Source: Apostichopus japonicus (lineage: Eukaryota > Echinodermata > Holothuroidea > Aspidochirotida > Stichopodidae). Taken from it: a DNA stretch of 64,000 nt. This document shows, one piece after another, positions 9,586-39,830 of this stretch. The position numbers were made by a program, and so were the translations under genes. The stretch covers positions 13,722,501 to 13,786,500 of the forward strand of contig NC_092569.1 in NCBI RefSeq assembly GCF_037975245.1, read 5' to 3'. Within the stretch, counting starts at the first letter, position 1. Each line of letters starts with the position of its first letter. A model generated the notes under the pieces. The model searched no databases. It was not told the DNA's origin and saw only the letters and a list, made by a program, of their open reading frames with translations.

Positions 9586-12030
9586 GCTGGTCAATCGATT
9601 GTGGATGAAATTTTAACAATTTTCAAAAATTCTGGCAACATATTACCGTGATAACATCGTGTCAAAGATGACGTTTTGAAACACTACAGGCTAGAGTTAA
9701 TGGTAATTCATATAACCTTTGTATATATGGGCGGCCATTTGGGCAACAAATACAACGATGAAGCAAGCGACAAACTGACAAGAAAGACAGATGAAAAGGA
9801 ACAATAATAAGAATGTAGTGCACTACAGATAGACTGAAAGGATATACATCTTAACAAGAAGAGAACAAATAAACAGACCAAAATGAAGAAAATTAATATG
9901 ATCATACAGCGAGACTGAATTTGTTTGTATTTAAACAATACTACAAGAGAAGAAAAAATGTAAAGTTGGAAAAACAAATATATAAGAATCTTAACAAAGC
10001 ATCCATTTGCTATCACAATCTCCACACAGTGACAGACCGAATATAAAGCTCGACAACACTACGAAAAAGATGCACCAAAAAGAAACAAAAAAGACTAAAC
10101 AACCAAATTAAACTACACCAAACCGTCGATAATCGACATGACTACACGAACTAAATTGGACAGAATCAAAATGAACAGCCGGTGTGAAAGTACAGAGTGT
10201 CCCCTGTACAAAGTGTCCGCGGAGACAGCTGTCCCCACCTCACAGCAAATATAGTCCCGCCGGACGAAATGTCCTGGTACAGAATGTCCGCAAATACTTC
10301 ATAGCATATTTTGTCCCGCATAAAATTGAGACATTTCGACATTTAAAGGCAATTAAGTTCAATATATCAATAATTATAGTCGATGCATATATAGTTAGAT
10401 ATTACAGGAAATAAATGAGACGTTGTCATTGCTGCAAAACAAAAAATAGAACGGGTAAAAAAGAAGAAAAGGTAACAAGTCTTCCATCTGTAAAAGATGT
10501 TAATCATGTTTTTGTTGTGATTGCTGCTATTTAATCCTCCGTATATTTTGCATGTTGTATTCGGCTACTAAATTGCGTTCATAGTCATCTTTACAGAAGG
10601 AGAGATAGTATAAACCTAACTCCCCCCCCCCGCCCCAACGGAGGGCGGGTACGGGATAGGGCAGGCAACAGCTACAACAACAATGATAATTGCAGAGGTA
10701 AAAGATTACGAACTTAAAGGAGTTCAAATTTTCATTGTAGCCGTATTTCCCCAACACACAGTGGGTAAGATTTGGTAATTATGGTAACTGTACTTCGTAG
10801 GTCTACGAGAGTTGCCTAGCCAATATGTGTAATTTCAACGCTGTATACAAAACTCAGGCCCATACACATAATTTTGAGTGCAAGGATGGGGGGGGGGGAG
10901 GAGTTGGGATGGTAAGTTATCGATTTGTGTCATGGGGAGGGGTCTTCTTAAGTCCGTGACCTATCTGTGATGAGTTCCAAAATATTTTTGTTTGCTAATA
11001 ACAACCCTGAGGTAGCTGGAAGATAGGCTACTTCTCTGACCTTGAAAATATCATCACTGCCCCAACCCTCTCCGTACGGGCCTGACACCTATTCATTGAC
11101 TTTCATTACCACTTCATTGTTTACTTTTTTACACTTCCTTATTTTTGTCACTCAATCGTCGAGTCAAGGTTTTCTCCCTCTCAACAAGGTGGAGGGCCAT
11201 TCCGACACCCCTGCCCCCTAAACCCGTTGTGATGGCCATGCGTGAAGCATATTTTCATTTTTATAGACAAATGGCATGGCATGGCAGGGGGTAAGAGCCG
11301 GGGGGCACTGTCTGTACATGCTATTTTTAAAATGGCAGCCCATATCTTTTTGTAGCACGGTTAAAAATAAACAATCTCAATAAATAGTATTGATAGCATA
11401 CTAACACATCATATATATTTAAGTGATATGGCCGGTGTGTATCGGTTTATAGCATAACGAGTGGTAGTTGTGGAATGAGAAAGTTTCCCTCTGATGTTGT
11501 GTGCCCACCCCCCCCCCCCCCCACTTCCTATCCCCTGCATAGGATAATTCATGAGGAAATTTAACTGGAATGATGACTCTCCCTTTGTAGCTCTGATGCA
11601 ACTTAAGATAATTGATGCTTTCTATAGAGCATCCTTCAAGCAGGAAGGTATTACTTAATTAGAATGAGATACTACTGTCACTCTTCTTCAAACAATATGT
11701 ACTTGAAATTCTCATAATCCACATGAAGAACATCCTCTTTGGAGTTTGGTAAAGACCTCAATAAAACCATGCAGAAGGTTCCCTATAGGATTTCCCCCTT
11801 GAACTGCTTTCCACAAACAGTAGGATTACCTATATAATGCATTAATGTGCAACTTGATACCGTCAACATCTTAATCTTGATTGTAAATTACAAATAAAAT
11901 GGCTGATTCTCATGTTTCTAACGGGTTTTTCGTTAAGACTTACACAGAACTCCATAACAGCAAAAGTTACAACAGGAAGCAGAATATGGTCGGTTACATG
12001 TTTTTCTATGAGAACTTATCTTGAACACTT
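9586..12030. other. Intergenic, no gene seen
   Basis: No exon-like segments recognised. Degenerate GTACA-A-TGTCC motifs occur around 10190-10300. C/G homopolymers lie near 10621, 10888 and 11508. Confidence 0.45.
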
Positions 12031-12031
12031 C

Positions 12032-12200
12032 AAGTTTCCTTAATATTCGGTTCGTATCCCGTAACGTTAACGATTCCAGAACGTTTACTATCAAACCTAT
12101 CAAACCTAACCCCTAAAACACTGATCCATCCTCAAGTTTCCTTAATATTCGGTTCATATTCCGTAACGTTAACAATTCCCGAACGTTTCCTTACTAAAGT
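12032..12200. repeat. Direct repeat about 65 bp long, offset 102 bp
   Basis: AAGTTTCCTTAATATTCGGT at 12032 recurs at 12134 with the same downstream sequence (CCGTAACGTTAAC, GAACGTTT). A simple tandem duplication. Confidence 0.8.
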
Positions 12201-12215
12201 ATCATATTTAATCGA

Positions 12216-12351
12216 GGTTGGGCGAAATGACCAGGCTGGTTCGGCGAAATGACCAGGCTGGTTGGGCGAAATGACCAGGCTGGTTGGGTGAAATGGTAAG
12301 GTTGGGCGAAATGGCAGTTGGGCGAAATGGTTGTTGGGCGAAGTGACCTGC
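12216..12351. repeat. Minisatellite, about 22 bp, GGGCGAAATGACCAGGCT type
   Basis: Six or seven degrading copies of GGTTGGGCGAAATG followed by ACCAGGCT. The last units lose the ACCAGGCT half. Confidence 0.85.
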
Positions 12352-12595
12352 TTCCGATGCTCACACGGGAGTGATATACACATACGAGCTGGACATCTCT
12401 GATCTTTTCTGGTTCTCACTTAATTCTTGGGAAAAATTTAAGTAACTTGCTCTACATTATTCACATAAAATTTTGAACCAATTGTTTGGCAGGAATCAGA
12501 AAGCCTACTGGCTCTCTGGTTATACTATGTCACTAAATAGACTCTGTCAACATGATAACTCATTCCTGATTCGTTTCTTTGTGTGTTGCCGCATT

Positions 12596-13235
12596 AGTAA
12601 GGGCGGCGAAGCACTTTTAATCTGGGGGGGGGGGGGGGTCACCGACATCAAAGGGCACTTTGCAGAAATTCGAGTACCCTTTATAACTCTTATTGTATTA
12701 TCTTATTTGCGTATACACATCACTCCATCAACGCCGCCCCCCCCCCCCTCCCCGCAAGGAAAATATGCATACTAGCACTGCAATATCCAATGTGCAAATT
12801 GGGAAACAAGGAACAAGTTTTCTTTTGGGACAAAATGAGGTGAAATTATGCTAGTTGCTAATGTAGGAATCTTTCGAATTAGAGTTTATTTCTTGTTAAT
12901 ATCTTAACAAATTTTTTCCATTCGAAATAGCTTCGAGTTTGACCCACAGAAATTCATTAAAAGTCAGGGGCGTATCCAGGATTTGCAAAGTTGTATGCAC
13001 GACTATCTGAGCGGAGCGCCACCATCGGTTGGCGCGGAGCGTAGACATTTTTTGGTTTTACAAACCCCTCAGATGCCCGGAAACGGCCTTCCCGAGTGTT
13101 TATTCTGGTTCCCTGGCCTCTTGCTAACTTGAGACACCTCAATTTTTATGTAGGAAAAGGGCACATTTTTAACCTGAGGAAAAGTGGGGCACGTGGCCCC
13201 TGTGCCCCCCGGTTCGGCCGTCCTTGCGCATTAGT
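12596..13235 (-). mobile_element. Inner fragment of a hAT-like nonautonomous element
   Basis: Reverse-complement similarity to 36235-36740, including GGGCACTTTGCAGAAATTCGA, a long G run and the AACAAGTTTTCTTTTG stretch. Around 12960-13055 it carries a module (GCGGAGCGCCACCA, GGTTGGCGCGGAGCG) also found in the element at 56354. The terminal repeats are missing. Confidence 0.65.
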
Positions 13236-13951
13236 CAATAGATAATCCTCTTCATGTTGGTGTGCACAAGTTCATTAATATTACATGTATGGCTTACCTC
13301 ATAATGAATATGTTTAGGCATGGTTTTTACTGGGATGTGAGATTGCCCAACAAATTTGGAGGTGTGATATATTCCAAGATTTAAGGCAATCTTTGTAGTG
13401 CAGTTAGTACTCCAATCATCTTGTAGAAATCAGTTTTGAAATCTGTGACCTTGGCAGCTATATTCAGGACTCCATCATGTTTTTATCAAGAATAAAATGA
13501 GGACTCGAAGTTGTTACTTTGTAGTGGAGGTGCACTCGGTCGAGCAAAGTGGGTGTGGCAACTAAACTTTAAACAACTGTAACTCAAAAGGGTATAGTCT
13601 GAGAACGCTAAAATTGTGCACACCTTCCTAACTCACTAATATCAACAAATGACACAATGCTTCAATAAGGCTATGAACAAATGCTTTCCATTTACTTATT
13701 GCTAAATAACGTCGACAATTTCGATAGATGCCATGTGGCAATTGGGCTCTATAATCCTCAAAGAGGGTTGCAATGTGTCCATCCTAAAGTGATATTATTT
13801 CACACTTCGATTTAGGTCTTTCGGATTTAGAATAATACCAAAAAAGCCATCTAGTTTGGGACAGAAAAAGATTGGTGAAACAACAAACTCCCTTTTGCAA
13901 TGGGTAACTTCTCGGATTACCACTTTCGCTTGAAATAAAAGCATACCAATC
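13236..13951. other. Intergenic, no gene seen
   Basis: No exon or repeat recognised. Confidence 0.45.
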
Positions 13952-14322
13952 CGAGGGCGTAGGAACCGGGGGGGCTGGGGGCGCCAGCCCCCCCAGTGAA
14001 AAATGTGGAGGGGCGGAAGTATCATTCCGCCCCCCCCCCCCCCGCTTCGCAAGTCAGAAAACCCCTTTTTCATTTCCAAATGAGAAAAAAAATCTCATTT
14101 GGAGCACCAAATTGCATCTAAGGCCAGGTGAAAATACAAAATTAAGTTTACAAAATGGAGTGAGTGTTGAAGTGTGCTATATTGCACCAAATTGCATCTG
14201 AGGCCACCTGGAAATGCAAAAAATTCCAAAGGGGAGGGGGAACCCCCTCCCCTTAGACCCCTCCCCCAGGCCGGCCATCAGTCTTCAGCCCCCCCACTCC
14301 AAAGTACCTTCCTACGCCACTG
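13952..14322 (-). mobile_element. hAT-like nonautonomous element with perfect 8-bp target duplication
   Basis: 371 bp flanked by TACCAATC on both sides (944-951 and 323-330 in the 13-14 kb lines). The ends are CGAGGGCGTAGGAACC and CTTCCTACGCCACTG, imperfect inverted repeats. It consists of the two ends of the longer element at 35981-36813, so it is an internal deletion derivative. Confidence 0.82.
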
Positions 14323-15685
14323 TACCAATCAAAACCTTCTACAGCCAATGTTCCCTCCAAACTTGCACTCATTTTCCCAACCGAGTACACAGACACAATA
14401 ATGTACAGTTGAACAACAAGATTGTTGGTTTCTGAAAGTTTTCTATGTGCAGAATACAAAGTGTATAAACAAATATTAAGTAAATTAAAATAGTCTGAAG
14501 GCTGAAATAACTTTAAATTCTTTTCAAAAATTTAGCCCAAAGAAAGAAGGAAAGAAAAAAAGGAAATTAAACGGCCCATAATCTTGCTCTGATCGTTTAT
14601 GCAGACCGCTTTGAGCATGAAAACCGTAACGATCATCTCAATCCAGTTGAAGTGAGATTACGATTACATCCAGCCCCCTGACATTGACCGATATTTCTCT
14701 CTGGCCCTGATGGAAAAATTAATTAAGAGCCTCTGCCCTAAAATGTATTAACCATATCATTACTACTGTGACGTAATCATAAGGGAATGGGACATTTCTG
14801 TGATGTCAAGATCTCCACTCAGATTTCCACACTGGTATATATAATTATGTGAAAAGCCACTAGTGGCAACGATTTACACTTACAAAATAGTAGTGAAAAA
14901 GAGCGAACAAAAACAGAAAACAACAGTACTGGTGTCTATTTACACAAAAGGTTGCCAACTCTGCAAACGCTAGCATCATACATGCCACCGATTGGACGGA
15001 TAAACTTCAAATCAAAGTGTTGATGACCTTAAATTTTTATCACACCCTTCCTCACATCTGCTATCCCTCCCGATATTCCAGACACTTCCTAACATTCCTT
15101 TGCCTCTCCTAACACCCCCTCCCCCCCCCCCACCAACCCTTCTGATCCCTCACTACACAAAGAAGAGAAAACAAATAACAGGTTCATATCTCGAAATCTG
15201 CTACTGTAAAAAGTCAAGTTTGATCTTGTCTCCTCCCCATCTTGTTCTTGGGTAACAATTCAAACCTTCTAAATATTTTGGTCTGGTATGCATAGGCTAA
15301 CAGATAAAATATTGAAATGGGTGGGTGGAAGGGAGGTGGGTGGGGAGGTGGGGTATTTGAAGAGGATGTTAACTGTTCCTTCTGTCATACATTTAACTGA
15401 TAGATGAGCTCACATGTTCTTATTATATTATCAAACTAGTTTATGTCAGAGTAGGGACAAACCCTAGCCATAACATCCCTCCCCCACCCCCCACCCCCAA
15501 AACCCAGACACTTAAAACAGTTGCTAAATAAGCACATTATGTGAAACGTACCTTCTCCTCTACACATTCATGTTACTTTGTGATCATGATTTCCTCATGA
15601 ACCATTAATGTATGCACTTAACCTGTGTTCCAGAATCTTCTAATTCTAGTAAATTAGTAAATATGAATGTATCAGGGCTAGCACC
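14323..15685. other. Intergenic, no gene seen
   Basis: AT-rich with C-rich tracts near 15120 and 15480. It may hold the end of the DDX43-like 3' UTR, but no clear polyadenylation signal was identified. Confidence 0.4.
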
Positions 15686-15689
15686 ATCT

Positions 15690-15955
15690 AGAACATCATC
15701 AATGACACCAAAACCTTATTCAGGAATGACTTAATACCATCTACATCATCAAATACCTTATTAAGGAATGACTTAATACCATCAATATCATCAAAACCTT
15801 GATCTGGTAATGACTTAATACCATCAATATCATCAAAACCCTTGTTCTGGTAATGACTTAATACCATCAATATCATCAAAACCCTTGTTCTGGAATGACT
15901 GAATACCAACTACATCATCAAAAACCATATTCAGGAATGACTCCATACCATCTCT
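15690..15955 (-). repeat. 42-bp minisatellite in the 3' flank of the helicase gene
   Basis: GACTTAATACC (or a variant) recurs at 15728, 15770, 15812, 15855, 15897 and 15939, steps of 42, 42, 43, 42 and 42. On the minus strand most units are open and read as a 14-residue repeat of the GFDDIDGIKS type. The 43-bp step breaks the frame. It starts about 150 bp after the helicase stop, so it may be transcribed as 3' UTR. Confidence 0.85.
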
Positions 15956-16100
15956 GGCTCCCACATACATTCCACACAGTCTAGACATGAGTGTGTCAGG
16001 GCTACAGTAGTCTTTGACCAATATCCCAGCCAACATGCAGTATCTTGCTAAGTACTGCCTCTTGAGGCGATGCTTCTCCGGAGTGACCGCCTAGATGCTT

Positions 16101-34668
<18,568 letters not shown>

Positions 34669-35980
34669 AGTTAATAAAATAGTAAATTCAGGGTCACTGA
34701 CTTTAGAATCCTTGTATTTTATTTGTAATGGAGCATTGACTATTGAGTATGGGCCTTTGTCCCATGTGACAATGGTAAGATCTTTGATTTACATATCAAC
34801 TTCAAGTACCTTCCGTTATTCTAAGACTAGTTTGTGGTTATGACAGTATTGGCGATAATGTATGCGATACAATTCACCATGTACTGTACGGTATTAAGTC
34901 TGAAGACAGTACAGTGTGCTGCAACCGCAAAATACTTGGCTAGGCTTACTATACTGTAGCCTACAGTGTAGGCCCCTAGGTCCATGCACTGACAAGGCGA
35001 GTATTTAGTAAATACAGTAATGTGGTATTCGTAACCTATCGCAGGGGAAATGGGAATTTCCCAGTTTGTGAGCGCTTCGGCTTGTGTACACAAAGATATT
35101 GCACGATTTACGTTAGGTGTTACCTCCGTGACTACGTCCTAACTGAGGATTTTCGTTCGTTCTCCTTTCAAGGTACGTGTTGTTGAGCCTGTTGCAGTAT
35201 GGCTCTGACAATGAAAAGACAGCCAGTTGGACTTGGTAATATTTCAAAATACAGTAGGACTACAGTAGGTCCTGACGTTTAATTTAACCGGTCACGTCTG
35301 TGTACTGTACAAACCATGCATGATGCGTATGTACATGTGAGCGAGTTGAAGACAGCATCAAACAATAGTAGCCACTTGCAGCTACATTCAAGTCACTGTT
35401 TACCACTGCGTGAATAGTGGTTTCTGGTAACATAGATTCATTCATAAATGTAAGTAGGCCTATTATCAAATTAAAGGCATACTTGATCTTCATGCTAACG
35501 AACTCTAGATACACATATATATATATTCTTGACTTAATTATTCATCCTTACCTATAGGCCTTTCTCAATTTAATGAAGCCCGTTGCATGGCTTTAGTTCA
35601 GAAACATGTTACTCAATTTACGAAATACCTTTAATTTATTTATCAAATCAATGATGAGCTAAAAAATACCAATGAAGCCCGGTCTTTTCATCTTCAAAGT
35701 TCAGCATACAGTAATCATCGAACAGCCACGTTTGTTATCAGCCATATTTCCTTATTTTGTATCATCGGTGCCACAACCGACAGGTCTCTAATATTGATGA
35801 AAGCATTTTTCTTTGCAATACCAACTTATAGCAGTTTTGCAGTTAGCAGTTTTGAAACCTACTCTTTTTTGCAGATAAGAATCGGGGATGAAGTCTTAAT
35901 CAGTTATACTTTCAAACTAATTACCGACTGAAAACGACTCTTGTGGAATCACAAATATAACTTGAGCCTAGTGATAAGTG
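34669..35980. other. 5' flank of the helicase gene
   Basis: No exon supported. A short ATG-led stretch on the plus strand at about 35200 (MALTMKRQP) is followed by GTAATA but has no confirmed partner exon. The region should hold the helicase promoter and 5' UTR; no core element was identified. Confidence 0.4.
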
Positions 35981-36813
35981 CAGTGGCGTAGGAAGGTACT
36001 TTTGAGTGGGGGGGGGGGGGCTGAAGACCGATGGCCGGCCTGGGGGAGGGGTCTAAGGTGGCCTCAGATGCAATTTGGTGTAATATAGAACACATCAACA
36101 ACCACTCCATTTTGTAAAGAATTTTGCATTTTCACCTGGCCTTAGATGCAATTTGGTGCTCCAAATGAGATTTTTTTCTCAATTGGAAATGAAAGAGGGG
36201 GTTTCTGACTTGCGAAGCGGGGGGGGGGGGGCGGAACAAGGGCGGCGGAAAACCGGGGGGCACAGGGGGCACGTGCCCCCCACTTTTCCTCAGGTTAAAA
36301 ATGTGCCCTTCTTCTACAGAAAAATTGAGGTGCCTCAAGTTAGCAAGAGGCCAGGGAACCAGAATGAACACTCGAGAAGGGCCGTTTCCAGCCATCTGAG
36401 GGGTTTGTAAAACCAAAAAAACCAAAAGATATTGACAAGAAATAAACTCTAATTCGGAAGATTCCTACTTTAGCAACCAGCATGATTTCACCTCATTTTG
36501 TCTCAAAAGAAAACTTGTTCCTTGTTTCCCAATTTGCACATTGGATATTGTAGTGCTAGTATACATATTTTCCTTGAGGGGGGGGGGGGGCGTCGATGGA
36601 GTGATGTGAATATGCAAATAAGATAATAAAATAAGAGTTATAAAGGGTGCTAAAAATAAGGCTGCATAAGTCCAATCGAATTTCTGCAAAGTGCCCTTTG
36701 ATGTCGGTGCCCCCCAGATTAAAAGTGCTTCCGCCGCCCTTGAGGCAGAATACTTCCGCCCCCCCCCCATATTTTTCACTGGGGGGCTGGCGCCCCCGGT
36801 TCCTACGCCCTTG
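35981..36813 (+). mobile_element. hAT-like nonautonomous element with perfect 8-bp target duplication
   Basis: 833 bp flanked by GATAAGTG at 35973-35980 and 36814-36821. Ends CAGTGGCGTAGGAA and TTCCTACGCCCTTG are imperfect inverted repeats. 8-bp duplications and CAG-type ends fit the hAT superfamily. It contains four G/C homopolymer runs and no transposase. Related copies are at 12596 and 13952. Confidence 0.88.
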
Positions 36814-37617
36814 GATAAGTGGAAGATGGTTACAGAGGAGTTGGAACCTATCAAAGGTGGGTTGGGTGGGCGTGGGCCCGGGTAGGGAGGACTGAAACCA
36901 GGATTTCGGGCTTTTTTATAAAGTGATTTATAATTTTGTAGAAGTCACAGTGGGACTTTCATCGCAAAGTGTCAACGTTTATACTTTCACTGTAACATTT
37001 TATGAAACCTTCGTTCTACTTTTCAGTATATCCAAAACGTCCACTATTTTATTGCAAAATTTTCTGAAGATTGAAATTTAAATCCCACATCAACTTTCAG
37101 CCATTTGATCCACATTTTTGCTTTCATATGAAACTTCCAAGGCTTATATATGAAATATTGATTACCTGCTACTTTTTTGTCCTTCTTTTGTTTGTTGCTA
37201 ATTACAGATGATCCAGCACTGCTTCTTGGATTGCATCCAATGTGCAGAAACTTTACAAAACAGAAGGCGTCAAAAGTACTGGTTCTTTCCATCATATTTA
37301 TTTTATTTTCTTTCTTATAGGTTTTTTACAAGGTGGACAACTTCTGACATTATCGTTTCGAGTTTTTTTTACCCATACCATCACACATTGTGCAGTGCTT
37401 TGCATTATATAAACTGTATAATTAGTAATTATACTTCCAGTTCTCTTATACTTCTTGTAAAAAAAGTGCCGGATTTAGGCATAAGCTACACCAGCTACAG
37501 TTTAGAGCCTCACATTCCGCAGGGGCATAAAAAATTCAATTTCAGAAGTTATGTGAATTTTTGCAAATTTTATGTGTACTAAATCTATGTGAATCTATCT
37601 ATCCATCAATCCATCTA

Positions 37618-37670
<53 letters not shown>

Positions 37671-38136
37671 ATGTAGATCTATTTCAATCCTAGAAATCCT
37701 AATATATACCAGTATGACATACTGTGATTTTAGATTTTTGTTTTGAAAATTCATAGAATGAGGCCGATATCCTTGCCACACCTGAAACTCGCCGCCAAGA
37801 CAACAGATTTTAATAAGAGGCCCCCAAGCTCGATATATACCTAGCTTAGGCCTCACAAAGTCCAAATCCGGCACTACTTGTAAACTTCTACTCTGATGAT
37901 ACTTTAACGAAAACAAAAAAAATGATAAACAGTTCTTATGTAGCGCAACTTACAATAAAGTCTCGCCGTGCTGTATTTAGTCTTGGTCATTGGTAACTTG
38001 TCACACCTACACACCAAAGTGTGTGCAATTCAATCAATCTCTCCTGGGGCACCACAACCACGTGTCCCCCGGGGGACTTCCCATAGGGTGCAGCCACAAA
38101 CCGGCACACGCAACTATATTTACAAGTTACCTCGCA
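36814..38136. other. Intergenic with a TA microsatellite
   Basis: No exon recognised. A (TA)n tract covers about 37618-37670. Confidence 0.5.
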
Positions 38137-38283
38137 AGTCCCCATTTATACACCTCGGTGAAGAGAGGCAATGTAGATAAAGTGCCTTGCCCAAGGACAC
38201 AACGCAATGATCTGGCCAGGGCTTGAACCTGTTATCCTTAGATCACCAGTCCACTGCCTTAACCACTTGACCACAACGCCGCC
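38137..38283 (-). mobile_element. tRNA-derived SINE with conserved central block
   Basis: Minus strand: GTTGTGGTCAAGTGGTTAAG (A box), CAGGTTCAAGCCCTGG (B box), then TGTGTCCTTGGGCAAGGCAC, a central motif seen in many marine-animal SINEs. It ends near the CCTCTCTTCACCGAGG segment. Confidence 0.8.
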
Positions 38284-39298
38284 CCCCCCCCCCCATATAA
38301 TTATCGTTCATTGGTTTGGTACTCCTTTTTTGTTTTCACAGTCATATGTAATGTCCTTACTGAAACGTGGTCTATTTAACGTAGGTGAGAAATTAAAACT
38401 TGCAAGGCACTGCATCACTTTCATGCTATGATTACATCAAAATCCCAAAGAGACTGCCATCACTTGGTTCTTTCTCATACACTACAGAGGATGATTAAGA
38501 TTTTCGACACAATGGTTACTCAGGGTTCCCAACCTTCCCTAAAAAAAAAAAAAATTTTATACCGTTTCGATTACTTTTCATGACAAGACCAATTCAACCT
38601 TTCCCACAGAAGTTACGTTGTTTGTTTAAGGCAGATTTTCAGGACAGGTAAAAAGACCAAATATTATCAAAAAGAGAGAGAAAAAAACGAAAGAAAATCA
38701 TTTCATTTACCATGATTTTAGTCACTGGTAATCAACCTTAACACTTGATGATATTCAAAACTTCCCTCTTTGAGTTTTAATAACAAATGTCTACTGTGAT
38801 AAAAGGGCAAATAGGTTCTAACAATATAAAAATATAAAAATTATTCTATTAGTTAAAGGAAAAAACGAAGATTTAAGTACCTATTCTGCCACTAGTTTTA
38901 TGAAATATACAAATCATCATATTTTCAAGTGGGAATTGTTATGTTGTGAACAAACAATTTCTTGAAATCTTCCTAATGCATCTGCAGGGCACGCTAGCTT
39001 ATACACAGATCAGACACAATTTTCATATAATTATAAAAAAGAATGAATTAAATTCAAAGAAAGACCTAATATAATATTGAAAAAAAGTTACAAAATTGTG
39101 ACTAAATTTGTATGGAAGCTTCTAAGGTCCATTCCATTTATATCTTATCCATGATTAAACACAGATGAAGAAATAATATTGTATTCCATTGTCCGGTGTT
39201 AGGCTTCCTTTCAACCCACTTCTTTCCGAAACAAAGTTTTTTTTTTTTAATCCTGCTCTCCAGATAACAATGGTTTAATCATGTCTATTGCACAAAGC
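38284..39298. other. Intergenic, no gene seen
   Basis: AT-rich, begins with a C homopolymer. No exon or dispersed repeat recognised. Confidence 0.45.
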
Positions 39299-39765
39299 GA
39301 GAGTTACTCCTTTAAACCTCTCTTCATCAAGCAAGAGTTACTCCTTTAAAGGGTGTGAAGACTTGCACACAAAGAAACGTCTAATGCCGGTAATCTGACC
39401 TAGTTTCGAATGAGGTGTAACAGAAGTGTTAGACACCACCATCGATCCCATAAAATACACACACACAGCTTGCTACTATTTAATTTAGACACTAGTGTAG
39501 AGTCAGTACATACAGCTGCGGTCAATACCCACAGCACAGTGTACAAACAATACAGCGATGGACATCTCAGGTCCAGCTTAAGATAACAAGGTATCACGTT
39601 TCATTACTGTCTGCGTTTTGCAGCAACACAAACAAAACGTCACTTGCAAGCAACGGAAAGTTAACTTTTTCTGATGGCCTCACGTGGTTTGGGGCGAGTC
39701 TTCAATGCCTTTAAACCTCTCTTCATCAAGGGAGAGTTACCCCTTTAAACCTCTCTTCATCATAA
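39299..39765. repeat. 42-bp minisatellite split by a MITE
   Basis: Units of GAGTTACTCCTTTAAACC and TCTCTTCATCAAG lie on both sides (39299-39349 and 39711-39765). The MITE at 39350-39710 inserted at a TTAA inside a TTTAAA of this array, so the empty-site sequence is visible in its neighbours. Confidence 0.85.
39350..39710 (-). mobile_element. TTAA-flanked MITE, copy 2
   Basis: 361 bp between TTAA at 39346 and TTAA at 39711. Terminal inverted repeats are AGGGTGTGAAGACTTGC and, from the other end, AGGCATTGAAGACTCGC. Inverted copy of 21972-22315; noncoding. Confidence 0.85.
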
Positions 39766-39830
39766 CTAGTCAGTGGCTACAGTATACAATTATATCTATA
39801 TATACAAATACGCTGTCTTGTTAAATTCAG

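Noticed and set aside
35195-35240. Plus-strand mini-exon MALTMKRQP... followed by GTAATA, as a divergent gene head to head with the helicase
   Set aside because: No second exon could be joined to it, and the donor is weak.
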